This document shows positions 18,402 to 20,174 of a DNA stretch of 20,174 bases, in pieces. The position numbers were made by a program, and so were the translations under genes. The notes under the pieces are model-generated. The model saw only the letters and a list, made by a program, of their open reading frames with translations, did no database searches and was not told the origin of the DNA. This DNA comes from Micractinium sp. NFX-FRZ (taxonomy: Eukaryota; Chlorophyta; Trebouxiophyceae; Chlorellales; Chlorellaceae), in NCBI GenBank assembly GCA_029339195.1, contig JAPTJF010000698.1, positions 1 through 20,174 on the forward strand, given 5' to 3'. Position 1 is the first letter of the stretch; every line of letters begins with the position of its first letter.

Positions 18402-18592
18402 GCTGGCGCCGCCTTCAGAGAGAACAACTTGTTCAACAACCACCAAAGTATGATCAAGAGAAGCAGGTCTAAGCTGTCAGACAAGGATGGAGGGTACGTA
18501 CTACCCTGTGGTTGTTTCAAAATCCGGGTTGGTGGCAGGGGCAGCGGGAGTGGGGCCGCAGAAGTGTGGAGTGGCGGCGCCACGAGTGACAA
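18356..18592 (-). CDS. Small putative membrane protein or C-terminal exon
   Basis: The frame ends in TAG at 18358-18356 and has no ATG; its most protein-like part runs from about 18512 down. It encodes SLSDSLDLLLLIILWWLLNK followed by a basic amphipathic tail and QYPDPQA. The single hydrophobic stretch of about 16-18 residues near the C-terminus would suit a tail-anchored or small organelle membrane protein. Codons here use TTG, TTA, CTT and AAC more than neighbouring genes and the DNA is locally AT-rich. It would need an upstream exon for a start codon. It overlaps the proposed first exon of the coiled-coil gene in another frame, so both cannot be right as drawn unless transcripts overlap. 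Confidence 0.3.
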   Translation of the reverse strand: MSLVAPPLHTSAAPLPLPLPPTRILKQPQGSTYPPSLSDSLDLLLLIILWWLLNKLFSLKAAPAWPRQLGLQYPDPQA

Positions 18593-19912
18593 CGACCTGA
18601 CCGGACAGGCGGGGCGGGAGCGGTGGCCCCCAGCGAGTCCCCTGTGCTTCCCAACCCTTGCCTCCCCCTAAGGCAGCTTCCACAATGTTGGAAGCGCTTG
18701 CGCCGGCCTGCACCCATGCTGTCTTGCCACCAGCCAGTGGACGGGCTGGGGTCCCTGAATGGACAGCTGCACCTGTGCAGGCGCCATTTGCACCGGTGCG
18801 GGGAAGCCAGCTGCACCACCGCTGCGCTGTCGCTGCCGCCTGTTACGCATGCTGTGCTCGGTGTGAATGCACACAGCCTGCGGCCGTCCAGCCCTGCCCA
18901 GCACTACAGAATGCACTGTGCTCAGGAACCTGCGCTGGAATGGGCACAAAAGCCATCCACTGCATTGCTGCCTGCCGCTGCTGTTGCTGGCGGCACTGCC
19001 TGGGGGCCTCTGCTCTCAAGGCTCTGGATCACGAGCAGCAGCTGTTTGAATGGGTCGCGTGTGAGGAGGGCAAGGTTTGAGGGTGGGCTACAAGGCAGGC
19101 ACAGTGCAGACAGCTGAGGAATCGGTGGCATGCCTGGTGGGCATCAGGCAGCTGGCAAAGAGGCACAGCGTGCAGGGCATGGCCTCTTGGTAGCTCCCGC
19201 AAACCCGTCCCGGAGCAGTGGAGGTGCAGAGAGGGCGGCAGCAGGCACAGCAGCAGCCGCTCCTGTTGCCTGTCGTTACCGGCGGGCACCCTATTTGCTC
19301 CGGGGTGGCTGCCACTGCCAGCCAGCAGACCAGCAAGGTGGATGAAAAGACCCCGCCGCCTCCTGCGGGGCAAGAGTGGTGCTGCACCTGGCGCCACCAG
19401 CTGTTGCTTCGCCTCCCTCAAGCTGATGCCAGCCGCTTGCATGTTTTTCCTTTTTTTGCACACTTGTGCAGAGGGCTGAGAAGGAGGGACCTGGGTGCAT
19501 GGTTGCAGGCTGTGTGGCACGCTCAGGTGCCCGTTGCTCTCTTGTGCTCTGTTGTGCCTGCTGCCAGCTGGCCTGCGCACTGCTGCCTGCGTCCGCACAG
19601 CAAGCTGCAGAATGTGCCAAACGCATGGTGCCCAGCCTACTGCGCCGCATGTGAATCGTCAAGGGCAGAAAGCGTCACCCTGCACCTTGAGACCGTAGTG
19701 TCTGGCAGGTCAGCAGGGCCTGTGCCAGTCACGCGCGCCCCGATGTTGACGGGCGTGTTGTGGGGAGCGTCAACTTGCATTAGCCAAGTGCCTGGCAGCA
19801 GCCCAGCTACTACTTTGGATAAACTTCAAAGTACCTCCCAGGTCGAACAGGATCCAGTTTGTGGTAGGCAATGTGGTGGGAAAGCAACAGAGAGGCCCTG
19901 TTCCGCTTGCGC
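18593..19912. other. Region without a convincing gene
   Basis: Several long open frames exist on both strands (for example 19218-20024 plus, 19598-19029 minus, 18713-18501 minus), but they are rich in Cys, His, Pro and Arg in the way of chance frames in GC-rich DNA. None shows a recognisable domain, transposase motif or consistent splice pattern. A T-rich tract lies at 19443-19457. The minus frame 18713-18501 (starts MQAGASASNIVEAALGGG) is the most protein-like and might be an upstream exon for the small membrane ORF, but no in-frame splice join was found. Confidence 0.5.
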
Positions 19913-20174
19913 CTCCACCCCTGCCGCCAGTGACCCTTGCGCCGCCAGTGCCGTCTGCAGGGACAAGGCCGGCTCGGCCTGTGCCTGTCAGCGCACCGGC
20001 ATGCCGCAAGCCTTTTGGCATTAATTTGGGGCGGCTGCGGGGCCGCAGGCGGCGGCGGGCATGGGACCGGGGATTGGCTCAGCACAGCAGGCGTGGAGTT
20101 TGCCAAAGCCCGCGCCCGCGCCTGCCGCTGCCTCTTTAACTCCTGGTTGCTTGGGACGTCCAATCAGCCAAAAT
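19913..20174 (-). repeat. Right arm of long terminal inverted repeat
   Basis: Reverse complement of the left arm: 20101-20174 is identical to 74-1, and 19913-20100 aligns with 75-258 with substitutions and at least three small indels. Examples of shared inner blocks are CTGCTGTGCTGAGCCAATCC, CCGGTCCCATG and GCGCTGAC, in the same order and spacing. Identity is highest at the outer edge and falls inwards. The window ends with the repeat, so flanking duplication cannot be checked here. Confidence 0.9.

Noticed and set aside
19770..20021. A minus-strand frame reading WILFDLGGTL, resembling the catalytic motif of HAD phosphatases
   Set aside because: The motif lies at the end of a repeat-arm frame, is followed by only about 20 codons before a stop, has no start or downstream HAD motifs, and the left arm lacks the matching sequence. 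Most likely chance.
19218..20024. 268-codon plus-strand ORF as a possible transposase for the putative element
   Set aside because: It is rich in Cys, Ser and Pro, has no DDE/RNaseH-like pattern or zinc-finger spacing, runs through the inner part of the repeat arm antisense, and shows typical chance-frame composition.
1..20174. Viral or giant-virus origin of a TIR-bounded 20-kb segment
   Set aside because: The genes are cellular (SR-alpha, AMBRA1-like, MYND) and carry 7 to 13 spliceosomal introns each; no capsid, polymerase or packaging motif was seen.

Overview
The window looks like nuclear DNA of a GC-rich green alga, most likely a trebouxiophyte or other chlorophyte. The evidence is dense spliceosomal genes with short introns, nearly all starting GTGAGT/GTGGGT and ending TGCAG, alanine-rich proteins full of CAG/GCN runs, and a TGTAA polyadenylation-type signal after a gene. 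Names come from protein motifs read by eye; no database search was possible.

Layout from left to right. (1) 1-258 is one arm of a long inverted repeat whose other arm is 19913-20174. (2) 599-5122, minus strand: an eight-exon gene for a protein of about 1044 residues ending in a MYND zinc finger. (3) 5736-11102, minus strand: a fourteen-exon gene for the signal recognition particle receptor alpha subunit, about 640 residues, with all five GTPase motifs. (4) 11103-11884: a 782-bp divergent promoter region with a perfect 16-bp palindrome. (5) 11885-16254, plus strand: an eight-exon gene for an AMBRA1-like split WD40 protein of about 840 residues. (6) 16255-17056: convergent 3' regions. (7) about 17057-18401, minus strand: an unrecognised alanine-rich, partly coiled-coil protein with uncertain ends. 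(8) 18356-18592, minus strand: a small ORF with a strong membrane segment. (9) 18593-19912: no convincing gene.

The exon models for genes 2, 3 and 5 were built by hand. Every splice junction keeps reading phase, so the joined lengths are exact multiples of three, which is the main reason to trust them. The genes do not form a pathway: SR-alpha acts in protein targeting to the ER, AMBRA1-like proteins act in ubiquitination and autophagy, and the MYND protein is of unknown function. They look like ordinary resident genes, not cargo.

The feature I cannot explain by ordinary gene content is the terminal inverted repeat. The outermost 74 bp are identical at the two exact ends of the window, and weaker similarity continues inwards for about 185 bp. 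It may mark a very large TIR-bounded element, two separate insertions of one repeat family, or an inverted duplication. No transposase was found inside. Other notable structures are a nested pair of fossil exon fragments inside the last intron of the SR-alpha gene and a 47-49 bp minisatellite in its second intron that repeats a splice-donor-like sequence.
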